Source of the DNA: Granulicatella adiacens ATCC 49175 | GTDB lineage: Bacteria > Bacillota > Bacilli > Lactobacillales > Aerococcaceae | Direction of reading: 5' to 3' | DNA length: 64,000 bases | Assembly: GCF_025150565.1 (NCBI RefSeq) | Contig: NZ_CP102283.1 | Coordinates: forward strand, 1,612,001-1,676,000 | Part shown: positions 38,303 through 46,311 of the stretch, in pieces | Position numbering within the stretch: the stretch's first letter is position 1 | Layout of the letters: every line of letters starts with the position of its first letter | The notes under the pieces: generated by a model | Told to the model about the DNA's origin: nothing | Database searches by the model: none | What the model saw: the letters and a program-made list of their open reading frames with translations, nothing else | Position numbers and translations under genes: made by a program

Positions 38303-38629
38303 GCAGTTCCTCCTAAATGTATCAATCTGCTAATTTTCTTGACCGATTCGGTTTAAAACGGTCAAAAACAGTCATTCTTATATATTTTTGTAAATAATTT
38401 TAACTACATTACTTATATAATATAAGAGTATATATCCATTGGCGCAAGTAATTTAAGCTTCTTTTATCAATAAAATCACCCTAAAAAATTTACTTCCATT
38501 GTGATTAATCAGATTTATTATTAATTTTTTTATATAAATGCTGTATTTTTGAACTAAACCGTCAAAAAAGCACTGAAGACATCACGTATTCATGTCTTCA
38601 GTGCTTTTCTTTATAGTTTTTAATGACTA
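38303..38629. other. fruR upstream region: operator repeats, candidate promoter, uraA terminator
   Basis: No gene. Candidate operator 38341-38374 contains GACCG/CGGTC inverted repeats and two GGTCAAAAA/CAGTCA-type repeats; a further copy, AAACCGTCAAAAAA, is at 38556-38569. A candidate fru promoter on the minus strand is TTGCGC (38442-38447), 17 bp, TATATT (38419-38424). The right end holds the uraA terminator. Confidence 0.5.
38571..38609 (-). terminator. Terminator of uraA
   Basis: Long stem AAGCACTGAAGACAT/ATGTCTTCAGTGCTT followed by T residues on the minus strand. Confidence 0.85.
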
Positions 38630-39925
38630 TTATTCGTTATCTTCTACTTTTTCGTGAGGTAAAATGAGATTGAGCAGAATTCCTGCAATGGCACAAAGAG
38701 CTGTACCTGATAACGTTACTGGTCCTAATTGTAATACCGCAGAACCCAATCCTAGTACTAACATAGAACTTGCAATAATTAAGTTACGTACTTGACGGAA
38801 GTCTACTTGTTTTTCAATTAACACTTTCAACCCATTGGAAGCAATAACCCCGTATAAGAGAATCGCCATTCCTCCAAGTACCGCATTTGGAATCGTACGA
38901 ACTAAAGCCGTGAATTTACCAAAGAAACTGAGGAGAATTGCAATAATCGCTGCATTACGAATGACTGATACAGAAGCAATACGTGTTAAACCCACAACCC
39001 CAGTATTTTCACCATAAGTCGTATTCGCTGGTCCTCCTAGAAAGGCAGATACGGCGGTTGCTACGCCATCTCCGATTAAGGTACGGTGTAAACCTGGATC
39101 ACTCAAGAATTGCTTCCCGCAAATTTGACTGAGTACGGTATGGTCTCCAATGTGTTCTGCAATCGTCACAACAGCTACTGGTAGAAGCGCCCATGTTTCC
39201 GGACCGAAGTATAAATGATACTGATTGAAAAGCCCATTTGTATCGAACGGCAAGTATAACTCTGGCAAAGCAATCCATTGAGCTTCTATTACTTTTGTGA
39301 AATCTACTAGACCAAAGCAGATGGCTACGATATATCCACCAATAATCCCAAATAAGAATGGGATTATTTTCAAGAAACCTTTTGCTTTCGTATTAATAAA
39401 TGCTGTAATAAGGAAGGTCACCACCGCCACGAACATTGGTTTCCAGTCTCCATCCACAACAAAGCCCGCATTTTTAACCGCACTGTTTGCAAGACCTAGA
39501 CCAATTACGATAATCATCGGTCCAATGACAATCGGTGGTAATAATCGGTTAATCCATCCCGTTCCTAATAACTTCACGAAAATTGCCACTACCACATACA
39601 ATAGTCCGACTAACACTACCCCTGTCTGAGCTGCATCTGGACTTCCGCCCATTTGCGCCATTGCAAACTGCATGGCCGTAATAAAAGCAAAAGAGGATCC
39701 CAAGTAAACAGGTACTTTAAATTGTGTCGCTACCATATAGATTAGTGTTCCTAATCCTGACGCAAATAAAGCAACCGATACTGGCATCCCCAATATTAAC
39801 GGCACTAAAACAGTGGCTCCAAACATCGCAAACACGTGCTGCAAACTCAAGAACAGTCCAGGCACGAGCTCCGGTTTTTGATCCACATCCAACAACAGAT
39901 CGACTTTTGAAGTTTGTAACTCCAT
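38630..39925 (-). CDS. uraA: Uracil permease (NCS2 family)
   Basis: 431-aa proton-coupled nucleobase transporter with about 14 membrane segments (two inverted 7-TM repeats). Family motifs: LQHVFAMFGATVLVPLILG near the N-terminus and the substrate site AEHIGDHTVLSQICGK (about 265-280), followed by GDGVATAVSAFLGGPANTTYGENTGV. The ATG ending at 39925 has GAGGGGAA upstream. The PyrR attenuator in its leader confirms a pyrimidine substrate; uracil is the likely one. Confidence 0.93.
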   Translation of the reverse strand: MELQTSKVDLLLDVDQKPELVPGLFLSLQHVFAMFGATVLVPLILGMPVSVALFASGLGTLIYMVATQFKVPVYLGSSFAFITAMQFAMAQMGGSPDAAQTGVVLVGLLYVVVAIFVKLLGTGWINRLLPPIVIGPMIIVIGLGLANSAVKNAGFVVDGDWKPMFVAVVTFLITAFINTKAKGFLKIIPFLFGIIGGYIVAICFGLVDFTKVIEAQWIALPELYLPFDTNGLFNQYHLYFGPETWALLPVAVVTIAEHIGDHTVLSQICGKQFLSDPGLHRTLIGDGVATAVSAFLGGPANTTYGENTGVVGLTRIASVSVIRNAAIIAILLSFFGKFTALVRTIPNAVLGGMAILLYGVIASNGLKVLIEKQVDFRQVRNLIIASSMLVLGLGSAVLQLGPVTLSGTALCAIAGILLNLILPHEKVEDNE

Positions 39926-39959
39926 TTTCCCCTCTTTTCCGGGCGTTTTTGTGCACACA

Positions 39960-39990
39960 AAAAGCCCTATGTTATTAAGCGTAGGGCTAG
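39960..39990 (-). terminator. Attenuator terminator of uraA
   Basis: Stem AGCCCTA/TAGGGCT (39963-39989) followed by TTTTTG on the minus strand. It is controlled by the PyrR-binding loop just upstream. Confidence 0.85.
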
Positions 39991-40003
39991 TCTAATAAAC
40001 TTG

Positions 40004-40036
40004 TTCTTAGCCTTTCTCACCTCTCTGGATGAGTTT
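40004..40036 (-). promoter_or_regulatory. PyrR-binding site (anti-antiterminator loop)
   Basis: Minus strand ATCCAGAGAGGTGAGAAAGG matches the conserved PyrR RNA loop (UCCAGAGAGGYUNGCAAGG). PyrR bound to UMP would favour the terminator and shut off uraA. Confidence 0.9.
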
Positions 40037-40114
40037 AAAAGCCCTTGCTAGAGGGTAGTGTATCATAACTAAAGTGAATTTTCTATACTTTTTTTGTTTT
40101 TTTATAAAAAACTA

Positions 40115-40143
40115 TTGTGCACCTACTCATTCCCAGTTACAAT
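40115..40143 (+). promoter_or_regulatory. Promoter of cysK
   Basis: TTGTGC (40115-40120), 17-bp spacer, TACAAT (40138-40143). Divergent from uraA. Confidence 0.6.
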
Positions 40144-40197
40144 TAAAACCAAGCAACCCTTAAAGTTGCCCAGTCTAACTTTATGGAGGAATCATTT

Positions 40198-41124
40198 ATG
40201 GTCAAATCAGTAGAAACTATCACAGAATTAATCGGGAACACTCCCCTTGTGAAACTAAACCGTTTAGTTTCAGACGATTCTGCAGATGTATATGTAAAAG
40301 TCGAGTCGTTTAACGCCGGTGGATCTGTCAAAGATCGTATCGCTTTAAACATCATCGAAACAGCTGAGAAAGATGGCTCGCTAAAACCTGGCGACACAAT
40401 CATCGAAGCAACAAGTGGAAATACAGGGGTAGGACTTTCACTTATCGGCGCTGCTAAAGGATATAAGGTCATTACAATCATGCCTGAATCCATGTCTATC
40501 GAACGCCGTCAATTAATGAAAGCATACGGTACAGAAGTATTATTAACGCCTGCTGCGGATGGATTTGGCGCTGCCGTTGCCAAAGCAGAAGAATTAGCTG
40601 CACAACCTGGCTACTTCTGGGCACGTCAATTTGACAACGAAGCAAACCCAGCTATCCACTATCAAACAACTGGACAAGAAATTATTAAAGCCTTCGACGG
40701 AAAAACTCCAGATGCTTATATCAGCGGTATCGGTACTGGGGGTACGATTACAGGTGTTGGCCGTGCGTTAAAAGAAGTCAATAAAGACGTTGAAATCATC
40801 GGGGTTGAACCTGAAGAAGCGCCATTTATTTCTAAAGGTCAAAAAGGAAAACACCGCATCCAAGGAATTTCTGCTGGTTTTAAACCAAGCATTATCGACC
40901 GTGATGTGATCGACGGTTTTGAACTTGTAACAAGTGACGATGCGATTGAAACAGCGAAAAACTTAGCTGCTAAAGAAGGTATCCTTGCTGGTATTTCTTC
41001 TGGAGCTGCTGTAACTGCCGCTTTACGCGTGGCAAAACGCTTAGGAAAAGGCAAATCTGTTGTCGTTCTATTACCAGATACAGGCGAACGTTACCTTTCA
41101 ACAGGCATTTTCGGTGAAGCGTAA
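40198..41124 (+). CDS. cysK: Cysteine synthase (O-acetylserine sulfhydrylase)
   Basis: PLP enzyme that makes cysteine from O-acetylserine and sulfide. 308 aa. The PLP lysine is in GGSVKDRIALNII (about 38-50), with the substrate loop EATSGNTGVGLS (about 67-78), the phosphate-binding GIGTGGTITGVGR (about 177-189), and the C-terminal SSGAAV. The ATG at 40198 has GGAGGA upstream; the upstream in-frame ATG at 40183 has none. One of few plus-strand genes here. A cystathionine beta-synthase-like role cannot be excluded from sequence alone. Confidence 0.93.
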   Translation: MVKSVETITELIGNTPLVKLNRLVSDDSADVYVKVESFNAGGSVKDRIALNIIETAEKDGSLKPGDTIIEATSGNTGVGLSLIGAAKGYKVITIMPESMSIERRQLMKAYGTEVLLTPAADGFGAAVAKAEELAAQPGYFWARQFDNEANPAIHYQTTGQEIIKAFDGKTPDAYISGIGTGGTITGVGRALKEVNKDVEIIGVEPEEAPFISKGQKGKHRIQGISAGFKPSIIDRDVIDGFELVTSDDAIETAKNLAAKEGILAGISSGAAVTAALRVAKRLGKGKSVVVLLPDTGERYLSTGIFGEA

Positions 41125-41148
41125 TTCATTGTAAAAAATAAGAAGAGA

Positions 41149-41266
41149 AGAGTCTCAGATACTTTATTTCAATCTTTTGAAGTTCTTCATAGCGAAGGCA
41201 GTAGTCACTACTGCTCTCACTATAGAATTCAAAAGATTTCCATTCAGTTTTTGAGGTTCTTTTTTG
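41149..41266 (+). terminator. Long multi-stem hairpin ending in a T run downstream of cysK
   Basis: Stem AATCTTTTGAA/TTCAAAAGATT (41171-41181 with 41228-41238) encloses a perfect inner hairpin GCAGTAG-TCA-CTACTGC (41198-41214). Outer pairing extends imperfectly to CTCA/TGAG, then TTCTTTTTT. It probably acts as the cysK terminator but is far larger than needed. Confidence 0.55.
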
Positions 41267-41300
41267 TGCAAAAATTCAGGTGAAAGGCTCACAGAATTCA

Positions 41301-41352
41301 GAGTGTATCATGCATGATACACTCTACTCTTTTTGTATCAATTTTGATACAA
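41301..41352. promoter_or_regulatory. Two TGTATCA-N4-TGATACA palindromes
   Basis: First dyad 41301-41324 (24 bp perfect; half GAGTGTATCATG). Second dyad 41333-41352 (TTGTATCA-N4-TGATACAA). Same half-sites and spacing, 31 bp centre to centre (about three helical turns). Probable operator pair; regulator unknown. Confidence 0.6.
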
Positions 41353-41368
41353 CCCAACTTATTGAGTT

Positions 41369-41400
41369 GTAAAATTTTTGTTACGTAACATTATTGTTAC
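41369..41400. promoter_or_regulatory. Tandem GTAAM-N6-GTTAC dyads
   Basis: GTAAA-N6-GTTAC abuts GTAAC-N6-GTTAC, the same 32-bp layout as at 20071-20102. Near the 3' end of the kdgT unit, just before its terminator. Confidence 0.6.
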
Positions 41401-41415
41401 ACTCAAGGGAAAACA

Positions 41416-41448
41416 AAAACCACCTCGGAAAAATCCGAGGTGGTTTCA
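41416..41448 (-). terminator. Terminator of the SDR-kdgT operon
   Basis: Stem AAACCACCTCGGA/TCCGAGGTGGTTT followed by T residues on the minus strand. Confidence 0.88.
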
Positions 41449-41462
41449 CTTTTTAAATACGA

Positions 41463-42401
41463 TTAAGCTTCTTGTACTTCAGCTTCTTTTTTGTTTCCGA
41501 ATTTTTTAGCGATATACGCTGTTAAGATTGGAGTTAAAATCGCTGTTACGATTACTGAAGCGGTAATTTGAGTCGTTGCGGTTGCTTCAATTCCTTTGAA
41601 CGTTGCATCCACTGCTGAAAGTGCAGCTGGTGTAGCAATAGCGCTGGCTGCTGTACTTGAGATGGCAGCACCGGCAACCCCGTTCCCACCTGTTAAGCGG
41701 TCTGCGGCGATGGAGGCAATACCCCCAACGAGTGTAGTAATCACCCCTAGTAAAATACCAGGTAGACCCCCTTCAAGGATTTGACCAAAGCTCATATTTG
41801 CCCCTAAACAGAAACCAACGACGATAATGATAGCCGTAATCCCATTTGAGAGTACTTTTTTCATGTAAGGGAAGGCATTTCCTAACGCAATCCCTAACAC
41901 AAGTGGTAATACCGTTCCGACTAAGTTCCAAATCGAGATGTTTGCAAGGCCGGCACTACTTAATACGGCCATTGTTACCATTGGGCCAACACTCAAGGTT
42001 GTAATCCCAACGGCTCCAGCATCGATTTCGTCCCCGTATACATCTACAATCCCCGCATACATGGCATTATTAGCTACAGAAATGGCACCAATAACGGCAA
42101 CAGCGCTAAGTCCGAGGAAGTTGTCATTGAATACTTTCGCGACCAACAACCCTAAGACTACAGATACCGCAATTTTCGCTAAAATAATCGCTGCCCCACG
42201 TCCAACGGCTTTTGGTGTGTTTTTAAGAGAAATGGTCCCCCCGATAATGAAGAGGAATGCCCCAACAAGTGGTCCAGCACCTTTCACGATTGGAGTGGTA
42301 AATCCACCAATTTGTAATACTTGAGGGAAAAACGTATTTATCACACATCCAATAAACATTGGAATAATGATTGTATCCCCAGGAATTTTAATCTTTTTCA
42401 T
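41463..42401 (-). CDS. kdgT: 2-keto-3-deoxygluconate permease
   Basis: 312-aa KDGT-family membrane protein with about ten helices that imports 2-keto-3-deoxygluconate, an intermediate of pectin and uronate breakdown. Motifs: KIPGDTIIIPMFIG at the N-terminus, GLSAVAVIGAISVANNAMYAGI (about 97-118 in pieces), and the repeated AGAAISSTAASAIATPAALS near 245. The ATG ending at 42401 is preferred over an in-frame GTG at 42410. Follows the SDR gene by 46 bp. No kdgK/kdgA genes in the window. Confidence 0.88.
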   Translation of the reverse strand: MKKIKIPGDTIIIPMFIGCVINTFFPQVLQIGGFTTPIVKGAGPLVGAFLFIIGGTISLKNTPKAVGRGAAIILAKIAVSVVLGLLVAKVFNDNFLGLSAVAVIGAISVANNAMYAGIVDVYGDEIDAGAVGITTLSVGPMVTMAVLSSAGLANISIWNLVGTVLPLVLGIALGNAFPYMKKVLSNGITAIIIVVGFCLGANMSFGQILEGGLPGILLGVITTLVGGIASIAADRLTGGNGVAGAAISSTAASAIATPAALSAVDATFKGIEATATTQITASVIVTAILTPILTAYIAKKFGNKKEAEVQEA

Positions 42402-42447
42402 ACTGTTCACAGTCCTTCTCTGATTTGAAATAAGAATCTAGCTAAAA

Positions 42448-43197
42448 TCAGCCATCTAATGTGATACCGCCATCGCAGTCACCGATTTCCCCTGTTACAA
42501 AGCTTGCAAGATCGCTTGCGAAGAAGAGAATCATTTGAGCGATTTCAACTGGTTCTGCACGACGTCCAAGAGGGATCATGCTGATTACTTTTTGGCTCTT
42601 TTCTTTATCTTCTGATAATACTGTCGTCATATCTGTACGAGTGAATGAAGGGCATACAGCATTACATGCGATATTGTATTTACCGCCTTCTTTAGCAACG
42701 GCTTTTGTTAGCCCATTTAAACCAGCTTTAGAAGAAGCATAAGCAGCAGTCCCTAAAAGTCCACCACCCAATTTAGCGGCAACGGAAGAAACGTTTACGA
42801 TACGTCCACCCTTGTTTTCGATAAAGTGAGGGAAAATGGTGCTAATGGTTGAGAAGCATCCTGAAAGATTGATACGGATTGTTCTTTCCCATTCTTCGTA
42901 TGTTAATTGATCGAATGGTTTTGCACTAATCACCCCAGCGCAGTTCACTAAAATATCGACTTTGTGTTCTGCTAAAATTTCATTCATGCTTTTTACGATA
43001 GATTCATGATTTCCTAAATCCATGTATTTGAAGCTTGTGTGTTCTGGTCCGAATTCTTCAACAGTTTTGTTTGCTGCAGCTTCATTAATATCTGCAATGA
43101 CTACAAAACCGCCACCTTCTACGATACCGCGAACGATTTCTTTACCAATACCATTTGCCCCACCAGTGACAATGGCAACTTTACCTGTGAAATCCAT
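42448..43197 (-). CDS. SDR-family oxidoreductase, possibly KduD-like
   Basis: 249-aa Rossmann-fold short-chain dehydrogenase: cofactor motif TGGANGIGKEI (about 10-20), NCAGV (about 85-89), and catalytic Ser and YxxxK in NVSSVAAKLGGGLLGTAAYASSKAG (about 136-160 in pieces). It shares an operon with the 2-keto-3-deoxygluconate permease, which suggests 2-dehydro-3-deoxy-gluconate 5-dehydrogenase (KduD-like) or gluconate 5-dehydrogenase activity. General family relatives include 3-oxoacyl-ACP reductases, so the substrate is inferred from context only. Confidence 0.75.
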   Translation of the reverse strand: MDFTGKVAIVTGGANGIGKEIVRGIVEGGGFVVIADINEAAANKTVEEFGPEHTSFKYMDLGNHESIVKSMNEILAEHKVDILVNCAGVISAKPFDQLTYEEWERTIRINLSGCFSTISTIFPHFIENKGGRIVNVSSVAAKLGGGLLGTAAYASSKAGLNGLTKAVAKEGGKYNIACNAVCPSFTRTDMTTVLSEDKEKSQKVISMIPLGRRAEPVEIAQMILFFASDLASFVTGEIGDCDGGITLDG

Positions 43198-43221
43198 AAA
43201 ATCACGTCCTTTGATTTGATA

Positions 43222-43249
43222 TGTTCATCATATCACTAAACAATGAACA
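43222..43249. promoter_or_regulatory. Inverted repeat TGTTCAT-N14-ATGAACA before the SDR-kdgT operon
   Basis: Perfect 7-bp arms spanning a minus-strand TATGAT -10-like box, about 25-50 bp upstream of the SDR start. A likely operator for a regulator of this operon. Confidence 0.55.
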
Positions 43250-43357
43250 TTCGACTCTTTTTATGGTTATCATTTGTTAACTTTTTAACTTGTTTGTGAC
43301 CGAATTAATGTTCCTATTGCCGATCTAAACCCGCAGTATCAAAAGGTTTCTGTATAG

Positions 43358-43392
43358 CAAAACAGCCCACGAACAAATCGTAGACTGTTTTG
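43358..43392 (-). terminator. Terminator after the membrane protein pair
   Basis: Stem AAAACAGTCTACGA/TCGTGGGCTGTTTT around a TTTGT loop on the minus strand. Confidence 0.75.
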
Positions 43393-43418
43393 AGTACCAT
43401 AAAAAAAATTTTATTTTT

Positions 43419-44384
43419 TTAAAATTGAATATAAACATTATATGAGCAAATTTCTCTTAAATAATGAACTAAATCAATGACATTGTCCTGTAAATTAGCA
43501 AGTGGAACTTTTTCTACTGGCTTTCGGCCTTCATTGAAGAACGAAAATTGATATTTCGCGCCCCATTTTGATTTTTGACGAATAACGGATGCACTGACTG
43601 CTTTTTCTAAGTCTACTACCCTGAACTCCGTCCCAAAAGAAACCAAAATTCCATCTTTGACAAGTACCCCAAGTTGATCATCAAGATACTCCGCATCATC
43701 CAATAAACGTTTCATATCGTTTTGATAGTCAGGGAAAAGCTCATCAAAACGAGCATAGTGTTTTTTTATTTGACGAACGCGAACGATTTGCCACACCAAC
43801 ACAATAACAAAAAACACGATGACCACCATTAACATCACGATGTCGAAAAATCTATTTGCATTATTCGTAATGGTTAAATAATGAGTTTTATCCAATTTAT
43901 CGAGAGTCACCTGCACCGAAAGTGGGCTCAGTTTTAATTTTTCTTCAAATCTTTCCTTCATTTCTTGCGTAATATTTGTTTTGACGCTAGATCTCCCTTT
44001 TTTCTCTTTCTCATTAACTACACGTATATTCAAGTAGAAGTCTGATGTGGCGAGCGCGTTCGTTTTATCCGGAAGCGCCTGTTTAAACTCTAGAATTTGT
44101 TTGATTTCGGAAGTATCTGTTTTTAAGAACGATACTCCATAATTATGTTTCACTAAATAATATGTTTCATCGTCTATCTCTAGCGGACTTGGGTCAATAT
44201 CTAACACTTTAATCGAACTAGACGATGAATCTTTTTCCATTTCATAAATGATTCCATGTTCGTATAATTCACGTCCACTCATAAAGCCAAACGAAACTAC
44301 AATCCCCACCATTGCCACTATTAATCCTAACAGGACCGTGAGTATCCACATTCCCCATGTTCGTCTTAAAATTCCTTTATGCAT
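43419..44384 (-). CDS. Hypothetical membrane protein, downstream paralogue
   Basis: 321 aa, unrecognised. One helix near the N-terminus (about 12-35) and one mid-protein (about 185-207) enclose an extracytoplasmic domain of about 150 residues (SIKVLDIDPSPLEIDDETYYLVKHNYGVSFL). The C-terminal cytoplasmic part of about 110 residues has a PH-like feel (KDGILVSFGTEFRVVDLEKAV). It aligns along its length with the protein encoded just upstream (VLDID, YYLVKH-GV, YLNIRV, HYLT-T--NR), so the two arose by tandem duplication. Start MHKG has GAGGGG upstream. Confidence 0.6.
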   Translation of the reverse strand: MHKGILRRTWGMWILTVLLGLIVAMVGIVVSFGFMSGRELYEHGIIYEMEKDSSSSSIKVLDIDPSPLEIDDETYYLVKHNYGVSFLKTDTSEIKQILEFKQALPDKTNALATSDFYLNIRVVNEKEKKGRSSVKTNITQEMKERFEEKLKLSPLSVQVTLDKLDKTHYLTITNNANRFFDIVMLMVVIVFFVIVLVWQIVRVRQIKKHYARFDELFPDYQNDMKRLLDDAEYLDDQLGVLVKDGILVSFGTEFRVVDLEKAVSASVIRQKSKWGAKYQFSFFNEGRKPVEKVPLANLQDNVIDLVHYLREICSYNVYIQF

Positions 44385-44450
44385 CCCGACCCCTCTTACT
44401 TTCTATTGAAATTTTTAACTTATCTTCTTCGAACCGCATATCCACTACTA

Positions 44451-45413
44451 TTAAAACGATATCGATATTTTGGTTCTTTCTTTTTCATTCAAATATTCCA
44501 CTAATTGGCGAACATCTTCTAGACGATTCTTTAATTGAATGGTTACTTTCTTATTCCCGCTAAATCTAAAATCGATGGCATAGGCAACACTGCTTTTTGC
44601 CAATTGGCGACGAACTTCAACATTTCGTACTTCCCGTAGCTTAATCACTCTAAAATCGTTATTATAGCAAACTAATTTGTGATCCTTCACCAGTACTTTT
44701 AGGATAGGATCGTGAAAATCTGCATCCATTGGTAAAGCCTTCATATTTAGTGCGTATCTCAGAAACTCTTTATCGAACATCTCGTAATGTTCCTTCAAAG
44801 ACCGTACTCGTTTATATGCACCGTAAAAGTATGCCAAAGCTATTAAAATGACAAAAAGCGAAACCGCCGTCTCCAATAAACGATTTGTAGTGGATGTAAG
44901 AGTTAAATAATGAAGGAAGTCCAGCGGTACAGAGTCTTCTGTCGGTAAGAGAGTCCCCTTCTGATATTGTCTTGTAAAGGCTTCTATCAATACTGCCGGT
45001 ATATGGACGGTAGTACTCCCTCTACGACCTTTCGTCACTGCTGGTGTTACACGAACATTTAAATAAATATTCTTATCTCTTAAAGGCTCCCATCCCTTCA
45101 AATTCTCTTTTTTCAAATCCAATAACTGCTGAATGTCATTGGCCTGCGCTTGAAGAGGTGTAACCCCTTTTTCATGCTTTACTAAATAATATTCGTTTCC
45201 ATCGTAAGTGACGGCCTCTAAGTCTATATCCAACACACGAATCGCAACGGACGTTCCCGCATGATTCAAATGATAAATCTCCCCCACCTTATAGAGCGCC
45301 TCTCCTCCCATGTATCCTTTAACGGTTCCAAACAGAAAGAAAATTCCTATCATTGCTAAAAAAAGAGCCGTCCCCCAGAGAGAGAGCGTTCGTCTCACAT
45401 ATCCTTTATGCAC
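44451..45413 (-). CDS. Hypothetical membrane protein, upstream paralogue
   Basis: 320 aa from a GTG start that encodes the same MHKG N-terminus as its paralogue, with GGAG six bases upstream; the ORF can be extended four codons to 45425 without a ribosome site. Same two-helix topology: TM about 8-35 and about 185-208, extracytoplasmic domain between, and a C-terminal cytoplasmic domain (VLVKDHKLVCYNNDFRVIKLREV). Function unknown. Two copies in one operon suggest a heteromeric pair. Confidence 0.6.
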   Translation of the reverse strand: MHKGYVRRTLSLWGTALFLAMIGIFFLFGTVKGYMGGEALYKVGEIYHLNHAGTSVAIRVLDIDLEAVTYDGNEYYLVKHEKGVTPLQAQANDIQQLLDLKKENLKGWEPLRDKNIYLNVRVTPAVTKGRRGSTTVHIPAVLIEAFTRQYQKGTLLPTEDSVPLDFLHYLTLTSTTNRLLETAVSLFVILIALAYFYGAYKRVRSLKEHYEMFDKEFLRYALNMKALPMDADFHDPILKVLVKDHKLVCYNNDFRVIKLREVRNVEVRRQLAKSSVAYAIDFRFSGNKKVTIQLKNRLEDVRQLVEYLNEKERTKISISF

Positions 45414-45559
45414 TACTAACTCCACTTCCTTATGCTTGTTCCTATACAGAATGAATGATGATTATCTTTATGGATAGGAAACAAATGATTCAAAAATAAA
45501 CTGTCCAGCCCATTATAAATCAAAAGAAGGTAAAAAACATCTGAAAATATACTCCATCG

Positions 45560-45612
45560 CTGTAATGAAAGAGGCTGCCCTCTAAGATAATCCCCCCGAG
45601 ATGCAGCCTTCG
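45560..45612 (-). terminator. Terminator after the XRE regulator gene
   Basis: Hairpin with AAGGCTGC...GCAGCCT arms on the minus strand followed by CTTTC. It starts just past the stop codon. Confidence 0.6.
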
Positions 45613-45619
45613 AATCGTT

Positions 45620-46120
45620 CTATTCAGTTGTAGCGTTGTTTTGTTTGGAATCTTCCTCATTCCCAATCACTTTATCTAAGTACTGTTTTTTTATCGTTAA
45701 AGCTTTACTGATTGCAAATGCAGAAGCGATTAACAGAATGAAGGTTAACCAAATCCATGTGGTAAATTCAGCAGGGAAGCTAGCCCCAGCAAAAACAAGA
45801 TAGATTGCCAATGCGACTACAAAAATATAAATGACCTGCCAGCGACCAAAAGACTTCACTTCTTTATAATATCTGTCTTTTTCATCTTCAGTCAGTTCGA
45901 TCTTTTGACTTTTAGTCGTATTTTCATCTAAGAGCAGGTAATCTGTCGTTACTTGAAAGATAGTACTTAACTCAATAATCTTCTCGATTTCTGGAACAGC
46001 TTGACCGGATTCCCATTTAGAAATGCTTTGACGGGAAACTTTAATTTGTTCCGCTAGCGTTTCTTGTGACCATCCTTTTTCTTTTCTAAGGTTGTATATT
46101 TTTTCAGCGAGTTTCATCAT
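45620..46120 (-). CDS. XRE-family regulator with membrane anchor
   Basis: 166 aa. HTH_3 domain at the N-terminus ([43 protein letters not shown], about 11-53), a charged linker, then two hydrophobic helices (about 93-137). This HTH-plus-TM layout is common in Firmicutes and is often encoded next to membrane proteins it controls. Here the tandem membrane pair is directly downstream. ATG with GGAGG upstream. Confidence 0.82.
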   Translation of the reverse strand: MMKLAEKIYNLRKEKGWSQETLAEQIKVSRQSISKWESGQAVPEIEKIIELSTIFQVTTDYLLLDENTTKSQKIELTEDEKDRYYKEVKSFGRWQVIYIFVVALAIYLVFAGASFPAEFTTWIWLTFILLIASAFAISKALTIKKQYLDKVIGNEEDSKQNNATTE

Positions 46121-46169
46121 ATCATCCTCCTTTATTCTATTCTAATCCTAACAATTTTATCTCAACTTG

Positions 46170-46198
46170 AAAATACAGCCTCCTAACCTTTTTGTCAA
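46170..46198 (-). promoter_or_regulatory. Promoter of the XRE gene
   Basis: Minus strand TTGACA (46193-46198), 17-bp spacer, TATTTT (46170-46175). Upstream of it are two direct GTGCAAC repeats (46205-46211 and 46217-46223). Confidence 0.7.
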
Positions 46199-46267
46199 CT
46201 AGTGGTTGCACCTTCAGTTGCACTTTAAAACAGCAGAAAAATCAAGTAATCATACAGCCAGATAAAC

Positions 46268-46306
46268 CAAAAAAGCTCTAAACACCCAAGCAGTGTTTAA
46301 AGCTTT
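46268..46306 (-). terminator. Terminator of the ftsH-hslO unit
   Basis: Stem AAGCTTTAAACACTG/CAGTGTT-type pairing (AAAGCT...AGCTTT ends) followed by six T on the minus strand. Confidence 0.8.
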
Positions 46307-46311
46307 AATCC

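Larger units (their letters stand above)
41125..41462. other. Convergent cysK/kdgT gap rich in palindromes
   Basis: No gene seen. Contains a large imperfect hairpin after cysK, three palindromic sites at 41301-41400 and the kdgT terminator. The density of perfect dyads is unusual for the space between two 3' ends. Confidence 0.6.

Noticed and set aside
40144-40190. T-box or SAM riboswitch upstream of cysK
   Set aside because: Only about 50 bases of leader after the promoter and no T-box or S-box consensus; just a short AAGCAACC/GGTTGCTT-type pairing.
43022-43239. Plus-strand ORFs opposite the SDR N-terminus
   Set aside because: Antisense to the conserved cofactor-binding motif region; no ribosome site.
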